From assembly GCA_964242415.1 (NCBI GenBank), contig CAXTAT010000030.1:1-64000 (forward strand): 64,000 nt of DNA, in the 5' to 3' direction. This document shows, one piece after another, positions 8,192 through 17,045 of the stretch. Below the pieces are notes generated by a model. It ran no database searches. It was not told where the DNA came from and worked only from the letters and a program-made list of their open reading frames with translations. Position numbers and translations under genes: made by a program. This stretch comes from DASWOJ01 sp964242415 (GTDB taxonomy: Bacteria > Pseudomonadota > Alphaproteobacteria > Acetobacterales > Acetobacteraceae). How positions within the stretch are numbered: position 1 is the first letter of the stretch; the number at the start of each line of letters is the position of its first letter.

Positions 8192-10960
8192 ATGCGCCTG
8201 ACCGACCCTCGTCCGCCCATGCCCCCCATCCACCTGCTGTTTGAGGGCAAGCCGATCCCCGCACGGCCCGGGGAAACTGTCGCCGCCGCCCTGTCCGCCG
8301 CAGGGTATGCCGCGTTCCGCCACACCGCGGCCGGGGCGCCGCGCGGGCTTTGGTGCGGCATGGGCGCCTGCTTCGACTGCATCGTCACCATCGACGGCCG
8401 CCCCTCGCAGCGCGCCTGCATGGTGGCGGTGGCCGATGGCATGAACATCGGCCCCGGTCCCGCCCCAGCCTTGCCAGCTCCGCTTTCGGAAACCCTGCTG
8501 ACGCCGCAGGTGCTGGTGGTTGGCGGCGGCCCGGCCGGCCTGTCCGCCGCGGCTGCAGCGAGGAAGGCCGGCGCGGACGTATTGCTGCTGGACGAGCGCC
8601 CCGCGCTGGGCGGCCAGTACTACAAGCACGCTGCCGCCCCAGACGTCCAGGCGCGGCGCGGCGACCGGCTGCGGGTCCGCACGGCCGGGGTCCCCCGTCA
8701 GCACGCGGCCGTCTGGGCCGCATTCATCGAACGTGATGGCCCGGAAATAGCCGCCGTCGCAGGTGACGCGCGCCTGCTGCTGCGCCCAGGGCAATTGATC
8801 CTGGCCACCGGCGCGCACGAGGCGCCAACCCCGTTGCCGGGCTGGACCCTGTCCGGCTGCATGACGACCGGCGCGTTGCAGGGCCTGGTGCGGACCTACC
8901 GCGTCAGCCCCGGACAGCGCGTCGTGGTGGCGGGCAACGGCCCGCTCAACCTGCAGGTCGCCGTCGAGCTGCTGCGCGCAGGCGGCCAGGTGGCGGCGGT
9001 GGTCGAGGCCGCAGCCCGTCCGGCCGGGCTGGGCCTGGCGCTGGCCTCCCCATCCCATGCCTGGACCGGGCTGCGGCTGCTGGCGGCGCTGCGCCGCGCC
9101 GGCGTCCCCATGCTGTGGCAGACCCGTCCCATCGAGGTGCTGGGGACCGGGCGTGTCGAGGGCCTGCGCGTCGTCGGACCCGGCGGGGAGGCGGTGATCC
9201 CCGCCGACGCCGTTGCGCTGAACTGGGGCTTCCAGGCGGAAACCGGCCTGGCCCGGGCGCTGGGCGCGGCACACACGGTGGTGGACGGACGGCTGGAAAC
9301 GCTGACGGAGACGGACGGGCGCACCAGCCTGCCCGGCGTGTTCGCGGTCGGCGACGGCGCGCGGCTGGGCGGGGCGCAGGTGGCCTTGCACCGGGGCCGC
9401 GCCGCTGGGCTGGCCGCAGCGCGCAACCTGGGGCTGCACGCCCCGCCGCCGCCCCGCGCCGCGCTGCGCCGGGCCGAGCGGTTCCAGCGCGCCCTGTGGC
9501 GGGCCTTCGCCGCCCCGCCGCCCGACCCTGCGGTCCTGCCGGACAGCGTGATCCTGTGCCGGTGCGAGGAGGTGTCGGCCGGCGCCGTCCGCCAGGCGCA
9601 GGCGGCGGGCGCAGCGTCGCTGGCCACGGTCAAGCGCGCCACCCGGGCCGGCATGGGCCGGTGCGGCGGCCGGTTCTGCGGCGCGGCGCTGGCCCGGCTG
9701 TGCGGCGCGTCGATGGAGGCCGGGTTCGCCGCCCCGCGTGCGCCGCTGCGCCCGGTGCTGGCCGGCGCGATCCTGGCAGACCATCCGGACCCGCAAGACA
9801 TGGCGGTGCCGCTGCCCCAGCCCACGCGCTGGACGACGGCGGCACCGCCGCCCTTGCCGACCGCGGCGGAGGTCGTCGTCATCGGCGGCGGCATCATCGG
9901 CCTGGCTACGGCGCTGTACCTCGCGCGCGACGGCGTGGACGTGCTGCTGCTGGACCGCGGCGAGCCGGGCATGGCCGCCAGCACCGCAAACGCCGGCAGC
10001 CTGCATGTGCAGCTCGTGCCCTATGTGTATGCCGAGGGTGGCGGGCCGATGGCGGACGCCCTGCCGCTCGGCCCCGCCAGCATCGCCCTATGGCGGGACT
10101 TGGCGCGGGATGCCAACGAGGACCTAGGCCTGCGGACCGAGGGCGGGCTGATCCTGGCGGAAACCCCGGCGGAACTGGACCTGCTGCGGCGCAAGGCGGC
10201 GTTCGAGCGCACGCGCGGCATCCCGTCCGAGGTGGTCGGCGCGGCGGACCTGCGCGCGATGGCGCCCGGACTGGACGGACGCTTTACGGGCGCCGCTTTC
10301 TGCGCGTCCGAGGGGCAGGGCGACCCGCTGCGCGGCACCATGGCCCTGTTGATGCTCGGCCGCCGCGCCGGGGTGCGGCTGGCTGCGGGGCTGAACGTGA
10401 CGGGGGTGCAGCCGGATGGCGCGGGCTGGCGCATCGTGACGGACGCCGGGGTGGTCCGGGCCGGGCAGGTGGTGAACGCGGCGGGCGTGCAGGCGGGGCA
10501 GGTCGGCGCGCTGGCGGGCGTGCAGGTGCCGGTGCACGGCCTGGTGCAGCAGGTGGTTGCGACCGAGGCCGCGCCGGTGATGCTGCGGCAGTTGGTCGCC
10601 TGGAGCGGACGGCATTTGTCGCTCAAGCAGGGCGACGGCGGCCACCTGCTGGTCGGTGGCGGCTGGCCCGGCACCGTCGATGCCCACGGCGCGGCGGCGG
10701 TGCGGCGCACGAGCCTGGAGGGCAACCTGGCCCTGGCAGCCCGGGCGCTGCCGGGGCTGCGGGCGGTCCACGTTCTGCGGGCCTGGACCGGCCTGGCCCC
10801 GCATCTGGACCGTGCGCCGGTGATCAGCGGGACGCCGGGGTTGCCGGGCTTGTGGCACGGGGTGACGAGCAATGGCTACACGCTGGGGCCGGTCGCCGGT
10901 CGGATGCTGGCCGACGCCGTGCGGGGCCGGGCGGCGCTGCCCGCAGCGTTCGCCTTGTGA
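8192..10960 (+). CDS. Fused HcnA-HcnB-HcnC-like FAD/2Fe-2S amino/imino-acid dehydrogenase
   Basis: One polypeptide of about 922 residues carries what are normally three subunits. Residues ~12-80 form a small 2Fe-2S domain (cysteines near 55, 60, 63 and 76 in WCGMGACFDC and RAC), as in HcnA. Residues ~105-520 are an HcnB-like pyridine-nucleotide-type flavoprotein (VLVVGGGPAGLSAAA, later GVFAVGDGA) ending in a BFD-like iron-sulfur segment (CRCEEVS and CGGRFCG). Residues ~565-920 are a glycine/D-amino-acid oxidase domain (VVVIGGGIIGLATALYLA). Relatives include glycine-oxidising HCN synthase, octopine/nopaline oxidases and D-hydroxyproline dehydrogenases. An upstream in-frame ATG at 8108 has an AAAGGA before it; 8219 is also possible. 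Likely a membrane-associated dehydrogenase feeding electrons to quinones. Confidence 0.8.
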   Translation: MRLTDPRPPMPPIHLLFEGKPIPARPGETVAAALSAAGYAAFRHTAAGAPRGLWCGMGACFDCIVTIDGRPSQRACMVAVADGMNIGPGPAPALPAPLSETLLTPQVLVVGGGPAGLSAAAAARKAGADVLLLDERPALGGQYYKHAAAPDVQARRGDRLRVRTAGVPRQHAAVWAAFIERDGPEIAAVAGDARLLLRPGQLILATGAHEAPTPLPGWTLSGCMTTGALQGLVRTYRVSPGQRVVVAGNGPLNLQVAVELLRAGGQVAAVVEAAARPAGLGLALASPSHAWTGLRLLAALRRAGVPMLWQTRPIEVLGTGRVEGLRVVGPGGEAVIPADAVALNWGFQAETGLARALGAAHTVVDGRLETLTETDGRTSLPGVFAVGDGARLGGAQVALHRGRAAGLAAARNLGLHAPPPPRAALRRAERFQRALWRAFAAPPPDPAVLPDSVILCRCEEVSAGAVRQAQAAGAASLATVKRATRAGMGRCGGRFCGAALARLCGASMEAGFAAPRAPLRPVLAGAILADHPDPQDMAVPLPQPTRWTTAAPPPLPTAAEVVVIGGGIIGLATALYLARDGVDVLLLDRGEPGMAASTANAGSLHVQLVPYVYAEGGGPMADALPLGPASIALWRDLARDANEDLGLRTEGGLILAETPAELDLLRRKAAFERTRGIPSEVVGAADLRAMAPGLDGRFTGAAFCASEGQGDPLRGTMALLMLGRRAGVRLAAGLNVTGVQPDGAGWRIVTDAGVVRAGQVVNAAGVQAGQVGALAGVQVPVHGLVQQVVATEAAPVMLRQLVAWSGRHLSLKQGDGGHLLVGGGWPGTVDAHGAAAVRRTSLEGNLALAARALPGLRAVHVLRAWTGLAPHLDRAPVISGTPGLPGLWHGVTSNGYTLGPVAGRMLADAVRGRAALPAAFAL

Positions 10961-11065
10961 CGCTGGGGAGCTTCGCGCGCGCCTGCAGGTCGTCTGCTAT
11001 GGCCCGCCACGGCGTTGCCAAGTTCGCGTTTGAGGCGGCTGTGATCCCCGTGACGGGTCGGGGCT

Positions 11066-11420
11066 TCAAGCAGCGGCAACGCCGGTGACCTCGCGCCAGG
11101 TGCGAAAGATGGCCGCGGCCCCTGGAGGCAGGTGCGGCACGGCGTCCTGCGTGATCCGGTGCATCGCGCAAAGGCCGGTTTTCATGGTGGTGTCGAAGTC
11201 CTTGTACGTGATCTTTTCGATGGACTCGCGGCGTTGCTGATGTCCGGCGTTGATCACCAATCTGTCCAAGCCTCCAAACTCCGCTACGGTTTTCACCACC
11301 ATCTCCCGGCACCAGGCTTCGTCTATGATGTCGCCGGGCAGGCCAGCGACTTGCGGCCGGCATTCTCGACCAGCGCGACCACCCTCTTCGCGTCGGCCTC
11401 CTCGGTGGCGTCGCCGCACG
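11066..11420 (-). pseudogene. Short-chain dehydrogenase/reductase remnant
   Basis: The middle of an SDR is readable: EEADAKRVVALVENAGRKSL in one frame, then after a frameshift GDIIDEAWCREMVVKTV, LVINAGHQQRRESI and MHRITQDAVPHLPPGAA. The NAG motif is present, but the N-terminal TGxxxGIG cofactor loop and the YxxxK catalytic pair are both missing, because the frame diverges after AIFRT. It is a broken copy. Confidence 0.6.
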
Positions 11421-11743
11421 AATGGTTTGCAGGTTTGTCAGCGTTGCAGGCGCTGCCGAAAGCGTGTCTTAAGCCCAAAATGCCATCAATCGTTTCAGAT
11501 CAGGCGATCTTTCCGGGCTGTTGCGAGTGCCTGTCAACTGCGCCTCGCCGACGCCGAGGCTGGCTTGCTGGACCCGCTCGGCAGCCTCTCCAGGCTCGAT
11601 TGCTGATCCATGCAGCAGCGCCGCATAGGTAGTTTCCGACGCTGCGTGCGCCCGGCTGTCCGCCGCTACTGTCCATCCATGGCGCTCCCAGTCCGGCTGA
11701 CCGGCGGCCAGGATGCGCCGTCCCCAGAATTGGAGGATCGACC
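11421..11743. other. Spacer with no supported gene
   Basis: An open minus-strand frame of about 109 codons crosses this interval (11469-11798), but it overlaps the next gene, has no recognisable family and no good ribosome-binding site. The interval may be sequence left from the decay of the adjacent SDR gene. GGAGG at 11732-11736 serves the gene starting at 11744. Confidence 0.3.
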
Positions 11744-12334
11744 GTGCAACCCATTTACCGGACCTCGTGCCAGGACATGCAACCGCTTTCGGCCACATGC
11801 CTCGCCGACTACCTGGCTGACCTGATCGATGGGCAGGCCCAGGTGCGCCGGGCGCTGGCGGATGGCTGCGTGCAAGGCACCGACCCCTCGGGTCCGCCGG
11901 GCGGCAACGCGCTGATCTGGGTCGAAGGCGAGCCCAAGTCGGCCGACGGGCGCAACCGCGGCATGATCGTCGTCGGACACGGTTCCGACCCGGCTGCGGC
12001 AGAGCGCTCCTCCGTCATCTCCTACCCTCTCGGGGCCAGCAACCAACAGCAGTGCATTCCCGCAGTAACGAGCGCGCTGCAGAAGATGGGCTGGTCGGTC
12101 GTGACATTCACGTGCCGCAAGACGGCTGCGGGCTGCGCGAACACCGCTGTCCTGGTCACCCAGACCCATCCCGGTGGGGAACACCGATTGCTGCTGGCGG
12201 AGCCGATCCAAGCCGCGCCGCAGCGACCTGCCGCGCCTGTGCCAATACGGCGCGGCACCGTGGCGCGCTGGCCGGCAGCGGCCCTCCGCCCTGTCCCTCT
12301 GACCAAGGGGCAACCCTGGATGGAACAGGGATGA
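11744..12334 (+). CDS. Hypothetical protein, no recognised family
   Basis: A 196-residue protein starting at GTG, seven bases after a perfect GGAGG (11732-11736), which is the main support for it. There is no signal peptide or membrane span. The central part (NALIWVEGEPKSADGRNRG, MIVVGHGSDP, SSVISYPLGASNQQQC, ALQKMGWSVVTFTCRK) reads like a folded alpha/beta domain with several cysteines; the C-terminal 50 residues are Ala/Pro-rich and low in complexity. It stands alone between a dead SDR and an MFS gene of opposite strand. Confidence 0.5.
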   Translation: MQPIYRTSCQDMQPLSATCLADYLADLIDGQAQVRRALADGCVQGTDPSGPPGGNALIWVEGEPKSADGRNRGMIVVGHGSDPAAAERSSVISYPLGASNQQQCIPAVTSALQKMGWSVVTFTCRKTAAGCANTAVLVTQTHPGGEHRLLLAEPIQAAPQRPAAPVPIRRGTVARWPAAALRPVPLTKGQPWMEQG

Positions 12335-12531
12335 CCAGGCTGCGGCGCAGGTGAACGGAGACGGCGCCCGGAGCACATGTGGGCCGGCCTGCGGCAGCGG
12401 CCTGCGGCAGCGTATGTGACACCTGACTTCTCCCTCACCAAGCCAAGGAACGTCAGGCGAGAGCACCAACGCCGCGTCGCCACGCCTGCTCTCCGTATGC
12501 GTTCACCCGGCCCAGAAGGAACAGGACGTCG

Positions 12532-13875
12532 CTACTCCGCCGCCGCGCGCAGCCGCTCCGGCTCGCGCGCCTCGTTAACCTGCTCCAGCTCCGCCTCGTG
12601 CGGCAGTGACAGCGCGACCAGCATCGCCAGGAACACCGTCCCCGCCACCGCCAGCAGCCCCACCGTGTAGCTTCCCGTCGCGTCCTTCATCTTGCCCATC
12701 ACGAACGGCCCGGCGAAGCCCGACAGGTTGCCGATCGAGTTAATGATCGCAATTCCCCCCGCCGCTGCCGTCCCGCTCAGGAACGTCGTCGGCAGGGTCC
12801 AGAACACCGGCAGCACCGCGAACACCCCAAAGCCCGAGAGCGACAGCGCGATCATCTTCCCCGTGGGATCATCGATCAGCGTGGAGGCGACAATGCCCGC
12901 GCCGGCCACCAGCGCCGCCAAAGCGGTATGCTCCCGCCGCTCCCCGGTGCGGTCCGAGTGACGGCCCCAGTAGATCATGCCGACGGTGCCGCAGATGTAG
13001 GGAACGGCGGTCACCACGCCGGTCCAGCCGAAGCTCAGCCCGAAGTCCCGCACGATCTGCGGCAGGAAGAAGCCCAGGCTGTAGTTGGCCGCTACCGCGC
13101 CGAAGTAGACGAACGCCAGCAGCAGCACCCGCGTGTCGCCCAGCGCCTGCAGGGTCGAGAACTGCTTGGCCGCTACGCGCACCTTGTATTCGTCATCCAG
13201 CCGCCGGCTCAGCCACGCCCGCTGATCCGGCAGCAGCCAATGCGCATCGGCTGGGCGGTCGGTGAGATAGAAGAACACCACGACGGACAGGATCAGCGCC
13301 GGCACGGCCTCGATCACGAACAGCCATTGCCAGCCGGCCAGGCCATAGTACCCGTCAAGGCCCAGCAACTGCCCGGACAGCGGCGAGCCAAATACGCTGC
13401 TCAGCGGGATCGCCGCCATGAAGTAGCCAATGATGCGCCCGCGATACGCCGCCGGGAACCAGATCGTCAGGTAGAAGATGATTCCCGGGAAGAACCCGGC
13501 CTCGGCGATGCCCAGCAGGATGCGGATCGTGTAGAACACCGCCGTGGTGGACTGCCCCGTCGCCGCCGCGATCTGCGGGATGAACGCCGTCGCCCCTGAC
13601 AGCAGCCCCCAGGAGAACATGATCCGCGCGATCCACTTGCGCGCGCCGAACCGCTCCAGGAACAGGTTCGACGGCACCTCGAAGATGAAGTAGCTGAGGA
13701 AGAAGATGCCGGCACCGATGCCGAACGCCTGCGACGTCAGCCCGAGGTCCTTGTTCATCGTCAGCGCCGCGAAGCCGACGTTCACCCGGTCCAGGTAGGC
13801 GACGAAATAGCAGAGGATCAGGAACGGCACGAGGCGCGTGGTCACGCGCGCAATCGTGCGGGCTTCGAGGTTCAT
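12532..13875 (-). CDS. MFS transporter, anion:cation symporter (ACS) family
   Basis: Twelve-span major facilitator of 447 residues. FLILCYFVAYLDRVNVGFA at the first helix and NLFLERFGARKWIA in the loop between helices 2 and 3 are hallmarks of the ACS group, whose members import organic anions such as phthalate, tartrate, hydroxyphenylacetate or glucarate. A GGAAGGA sits eight bases before the ATG at 13875. Nothing next to it identifies the substrate. Confidence 0.85.
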   Translation of the reverse strand: MNLEARTIARVTTRLVPFLILCYFVAYLDRVNVGFAALTMNKDLGLTSQAFGIGAGIFFLSYFIFEVPSNLFLERFGARKWIARIMFSWGLLSGATAFIPQIAAATGQSTTAVFYTIRILLGIAEAGFFPGIIFYLTIWFPAAYRGRIIGYFMAAIPLSSVFGSPLSGQLLGLDGYYGLAGWQWLFVIEAVPALILSVVVFFYLTDRPADAHWLLPDQRAWLSRRLDDEYKVRVAAKQFSTLQALGDTRVLLLAFVYFGAVAANYSLGFFLPQIVRDFGLSFGWTGVVTAVPYICGTVGMIYWGRHSDRTGERREHTALAALVAGAGIVASTLIDDPTGKMIALSLSGFGVFAVLPVFWTLPTTFLSGTAAAGGIAIINSIGNLSGFAGPFVMGKMKDATGSYTVGLLAVAGTVFLAMLVALSLPHEAELEQVNEAREPERLRAAAE

Positions 13876-13920
13876 GGCCGGTCCTTCCCAGGATGGCCCG
13901 CGTTGGGCGGGCAATTGCAT

Positions 13921-13942
13921 CCGCCCCGGTTGGCCGGGGCGG
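13921..13942. terminator. Strong GC hairpin between DUF5872 and MFS genes
   Basis: CCGCCCCGG at 13921-13929 and CCGGGGCGG at 13934-13942 form a perfect nine-pair stem with a four-base loop. It lies downstream of the minus-strand DUF5872 gene and upstream of the MFS start, where a terminator would be expected. No U-run follows on the minus strand, so it may act as a pause or RNA-stabilising hairpin instead. Confidence 0.4.
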
Positions 13943-14015
13943 CTACCTGGGAAAAGACACGGTTTTGTGGACGCGACGCAAGCGGCAAGTTGCGCCGGAA
14001 ACGGGTTTCAGCGCG

Positions 14016-14519
14016 TCAGGTGTGGTGCCCCAGCGCACGGACCAGCTCGTCCTTCTTCATCCGGGATCGGCCGGCGATGCCGTGCTTGGCCGCCTGCTTC
14101 AGCAGCTCGGTCCGCGGCAGCCCGGCCAGGCGCGCGTTGGCGGTCTTGGCAGCCACGTCGGCCGGCTGCGCCGAGTGCTGCTGGCCCTTCGCGGTGTCCT
14201 GCCGCTTCTTCTCGGTCGTGCGGGCATACTCCTCGTCCGTCAACCCGTCGCGCGCCGCCTTGGGCAGGTAGCGTTCGCCGGTCTCCCCGCTTTTCTCGCC
14301 GGACTTGGTGCCCCAGTCCTCGTGCGTCCACTCGGCCAGGTGGTTGTGCGGGTCCTTGCGGCCCTTGTAGCCGCCACCCTCCGCCTTGTAGCGCTGCACG
14401 CACATCTGCGCCTTGCGGGCGGACCATTCCCCTGCGTCGCCGCCCTTGTCGCCCTGGGTGACCTCGGCCTTGATGCGGTCCCAAAGGGCGGGGTCGGTGC
14501 GCTGCGCCGTGGCTGCCAT
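14016..14519 (-). CDS. DUF5872 protein with C-terminal Rho-N/SAP-like motif
   Basis: A 167-residue, highly charged soluble protein. WSARKAQMCVQRYKAEGGGYKG and AEWTHEDWGTKSG, followed by RYLPKAARDGLT, are the core of the DUF5872 family, whose function is unknown. The last 35 residues (RTELLKQAAKHGIAGRSRMKKDELVRAL) resemble the helix-extended-loop-helix fold of SAP and Rho N-terminal domains, suggesting nucleic-acid contact. A GGAG stands upstream of the ATG at 14519. It is monocistronic and divergent from the epimerase gene, 78 bases away. Confidence 0.75.
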   Translation of the reverse strand: MAATAQRTDPALWDRIKAEVTQGDKGGDAGEWSARKAQMCVQRYKAEGGGYKGRKDPHNHLAEWTHEDWGTKSGEKSGETGERYLPKAARDGLTDEEYARTTEKKRQDTAKGQQHSAQPADVAAKTANARLAGLPRTELLKQAAKHGIAGRSRMKKDELVRALGHHT

Positions 14520-14597
14520 CGTCGTTCTCCTGCCCGGCGGCAACGCCCCTCCACGGCACGGGTTGCCGGAACCAGGGCGGTGGCGTGTGATGCGGGA

Positions 14598-15614
14598 ATG
14601 ATCCCACCTGACAAGGCCACCCTGGTTACCGGCGCGGCCGGGTTCGTCGGCCTGAACGTCGTCGAGCACCTGTTGCGCGCCGGCGGGTCCGTGGTCGCGC
14701 TGGACCGCATCGACCTGCCCGCCCGCGCCCGCCGCGAATTCGCAGGGCTGCCCGGCCGCCTGACCTGGATCGGCGGCAGCGTGCTGTCGGCGGCCGACCT
14801 GTCGCGGGCGCTCACCATCCAGCCGGTGCAGGCGGTGATCCACTGCGCCGTCATCACCGCCGGCACGGAACGCGAGCGGCGGGACCCCGAGGGCATCATC
14901 GCGGTGAACGTGCAGGGCGCGGTCGCCACCCTGGCCGCCGCCGCCCGGCGCCAGGTCGGGCGGTTCGTCTATCCCAGCTCGGTTGCGGTCTATGGGGGCG
15001 CCGCCCGCGGCGTGCCGCTGATCGGCGAGGACGGTGTGCCGACCCGCCCGGCGATGCTATACGGCCTGACCAAGCTGGCCTGCGAAACCCTGCTGCCGCG
15101 CATGGCGGAGGTCCAGGGCATCGCCTTCGCCGCCGCGCGCCTGGCGAGCGTCTATGGCCCTTGGGAGTATGCCACCGGGGCACGCGACACGCTATCCCCT
15201 ATGCTGGCCGCGCTGCAGCACGCCCGGGCTGGCACGGAGGCGGTGCTGAACCAGCCCGGCGCAGGCGACTTCATCTATGCGCGGGATGTGGCGACCGGAC
15301 TGGCCGGGCTGGCGGCGGCGCCAGCCCTGCGCCACACGATCTACAACCTGGGCAGCGGCCGGGCCGCCTCCGCCGAGGATTGGTGCCGCGCCCTGGCAGA
15401 CTTGTCGCCGAGCTTCCGCTGGCGCCGCGCCAGGGAGGGGGAGGCGGCGAACACCATCAGCCATGTCGCGTTCGACCGCGGCGCCCTCGACATCCAGCGC
15501 CTGGCGGCAGACACCGGCTACGCCCCGCGCTTCACGATGGCGCAGGCTGCGGCGGACGCCCTGACCTGGGACAAGGTGGCCTGGGACAAGGTGGCCCTGG
15601 ACGCGGCGGTTTAG
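14598..15614 (+). CDS. NAD-dependent epimerase/dehydratase (extended SDR)
   Basis: An extended short-chain dehydrogenase of 338 residues acting on nucleotide sugars or similar compounds. The cofactor loop is TGAAGFVG near residue 10, the catalytic pair lies in YGLTK (around 155), and SSVAVYG supplies the serine. The start at 14598 puts TLVTGAAGF at the usual position. The C-terminus contains a perfect 15-bp in-frame tandem duplication (15565-15594) giving WDKVAWDKVA. Substrate cannot be deduced from the neighbours. Confidence 0.8.
   Translation: MIPPDKATLVTGAAGFVGLNVVEHLLRAGGSVVALDRIDLPARARREFAGLPGRLTWIGGSVLSAADLSRALTIQPVQAVIHCAVITAGTERERRDPEGIIAVNVQGAVATLAAAARRQVGRFVYPSSVAVYGGAARGVPLIGEDGVPTRPAMLYGLTKLACETLLPRMAEVQGIAFAAARLASVYGPWEYATGARDTLSPMLAALQHARAGTEAVLNQPGAGDFIYARDVATGLAGLAAAPALRHTIYNLGSGRAASAEDWCRALADLSPSFRWRRAREGEAANTISHVAFDRGALDIQRLAADTGYAPRFTMAQAAADALTWDKVAWDKVALDAAV
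15565..15594 (+). repeat. 15-bp perfect tandem duplication
   Basis: The unit CCTGGGACAAGGTGG occurs twice head to tail inside the epimerase gene, in phase with the codons, and repeats a five-residue block near the C-terminus. Confidence 0.9.
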
Positions 15615-15678
15615 CGGCTTGGCGCGGGGGGGCGGCTGTGGCAGTCAGACGCCCTAATCGCCGCGTAGGAGCCGTCCG

Positions 15679-16182
15679 TTGCAACTCAAACTTCTTGCGC
15701 CCCTTGCGGCTGCTCTCGCCCTGTCGGCCTGCGCCAACACTAAGCCCCCCGTGCTGGCCGCCGAAGACCCGCGCAACGACGGCATCGCTACCACTTGCAC
15801 CCCCACTAACCCCGACATGAAGACGCCCGGCCCCTATACCGGCACCATCACCATGGCCAATGACGGCTGGTGCGGCGTGTTCGCGGTCGAGCGCGACGGC
15901 AAGCCGTTCAGCCTCGGCCTGGTCCGCAACCGGCCGGAGCATGGCCGGGTGTTCATCCAGAAGGTGGCGAACGCGACGCGCGTGGAGTACACGCCCAATG
16001 CCGGGTATGTCGGGTCCGACGCCTTCACGGTAGCGCTGCGCTCCAACAGCGCGGGCGTCCAGGACACGCCGCTGCAGGTGTCCGTCACCATCACTCGTGG
16101 CACTGGCGCCTCGACCGAGCCGGAGGCGGAGCCGGCCACCCCGGCCAGGCGCCGGACGACCCGGCGCGGCTCGTCGAGTTGA
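15679..16182 (+). CDS. Lipoprotein with cadherin/Ig-like domain
   Basis: A 167-residue predicted lipoprotein. Translation appears to start at a TTG seven bases after GTAGGAG. The signal sequence LLAPLAAALALSAC ends in a lipobox with the lipidated cysteine near residue 18. The mature part has an Ig-like segment of the Big_9/cadherin type (RVEYTPNAGYVGSDAFTV), usual in surface proteins, and an Arg/Ser-rich tail. Probably anchored in the outer membrane facing the periplasm. Its role is unknown. Confidence 0.65.
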   Translation: MQLKLLAPLAAALALSACANTKPPVLAAEDPRNDGIATTCTPTNPDMKTPGPYTGTITMANDGWCGVFAVERDGKPFSLGLVRNRPEHGRVFIQKVANATRVEYTPNAGYVGSDAFTVALRSNSAGVQDTPLQVSVTITRGTGASTEPEAEPATPARRRTTRRGSSS

Positions 16183-16319
16183 TGTCGAACTGCTTCTGCC
16201 GGACTCCCTGTTCTGCCGAGGCGTGCGCTGTGGTCGCTCCGAGCATAGTGCAAGTGCAAAATCCGCGATGATGGACCGTCGCTGACCGGGATACGACCCA
16301 ACATGGATGAAGAGCTGCC

Positions 16320-16698
16320 ATGGCTTCCGTCACCGTAGGGTCCGGTCAAGCCGTCAGGAACTTGGTCACGCTGGGGTCGGCACGACGTGGTGTTCGCCAG
16401 TACCGGCGCCACAGGAGTCTCGACCGTCACGGCCGGGCTGGGATCGGCTGGTATTGCTTTTGACGGGGCGTCGGTGGACCTGGCCATTGGGCTGGCGTCT
16501 GCGCCGCGCACCTTTGCCCTGTATAACTTCGTGCCGGGTGCGGACATGATCACCTTGGCCGGCTTCGCGTCGAATGCAGCCGCCAACGCACTGGCGACGC
16601 AGACGGTCGGCAATGGATCGACGGTGCTTAACCTTGGCGACAGCACGACTGTTATCTTGGCCGGGGTCACCCAAGCGGGTCAGGGATTGTTCGTCTGA
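16320..16698 (+). pseudogene. Truncated paralogue of the downstream repeat-rich secreted protein
   Basis: The ATG at 16320 opens MASVTVGSGQAV, matching the N-terminus of the gene at 17046 (MATVTVNSNQTV). About 20 codons later the sequence jumps, with a one-base frameshift, to the region equivalent to the last 105 residues: VVFASTGATGVSTV, FALYNFVPGADMITL, ANALATQTVGNGSTVL. The whole central repeat region is missing. A deletion between the two ends of an ancestral duplicate explains this. Confidence 0.7.
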
Positions 16699-17045
16699 CG
16701 CGGGCAGGCGGCTGGTTCCGTCAATGGCCCGCCATAGCGCCTCCCCCGATTCGACACAGCGCCTGGATACATTCATTGCAGAGAACAGGCCGTTGAAGGC
16801 ATCCGTCGGCCAAGTCAAACCGATCGCGCCGAATCTGAGGCGGAGCGGGCCGGCACGACGGGGGTCACCGCTCCGGCTAAGCGCCGGACAATACGGCGCT
16901 GTGTGTCAATTTAAGTTTGTAATTTCTATGCGCCCTGCTTTAATATTGAGGCACGTGTAAGAATAAGATATCCGTGCGATTGCTGGCACCCGCCATCGTA
17001 GGCCAAAGCTGCTGCAGTTGGCCTGACCAAGAATGGGAGACACGC
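16699..17045. promoter_or_regulatory. AT-rich upstream region of the repeat-rich secreted protein
   Basis: No gene is visible. The part 16908-16985 is the most AT-rich tract of the area. A possible sigma-70 promoter is TTGTAA at 16917-16922 and TAATAT at 16941-16946 with 18 bases between them, about 100 bases before the ATG at 17046. A GGGAG near 17035 serves as ribosome-binding site. Confidence 0.35.

Noticed and set aside
7070..10006. 978-codon open frame on the minus strand
   Set aside because: It lies antisense to the DapA-family and fused dehydrogenase genes, has Arg/Gln/Pro-rich low-complexity composition and no recognisable motif; long antisense frames are common at this GC content.
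9115..11088. 657-codon plus-strand frame within the fused dehydrogenase
   Set aside because: Alternative frame of a well-supported gene, dominated by Gly/Arg/Ala without domain signatures.
11469..11798. 109-codon minus-strand frame
   Set aside because: Overlaps the start of a better supported gene, no family and no good ribosome-binding site.
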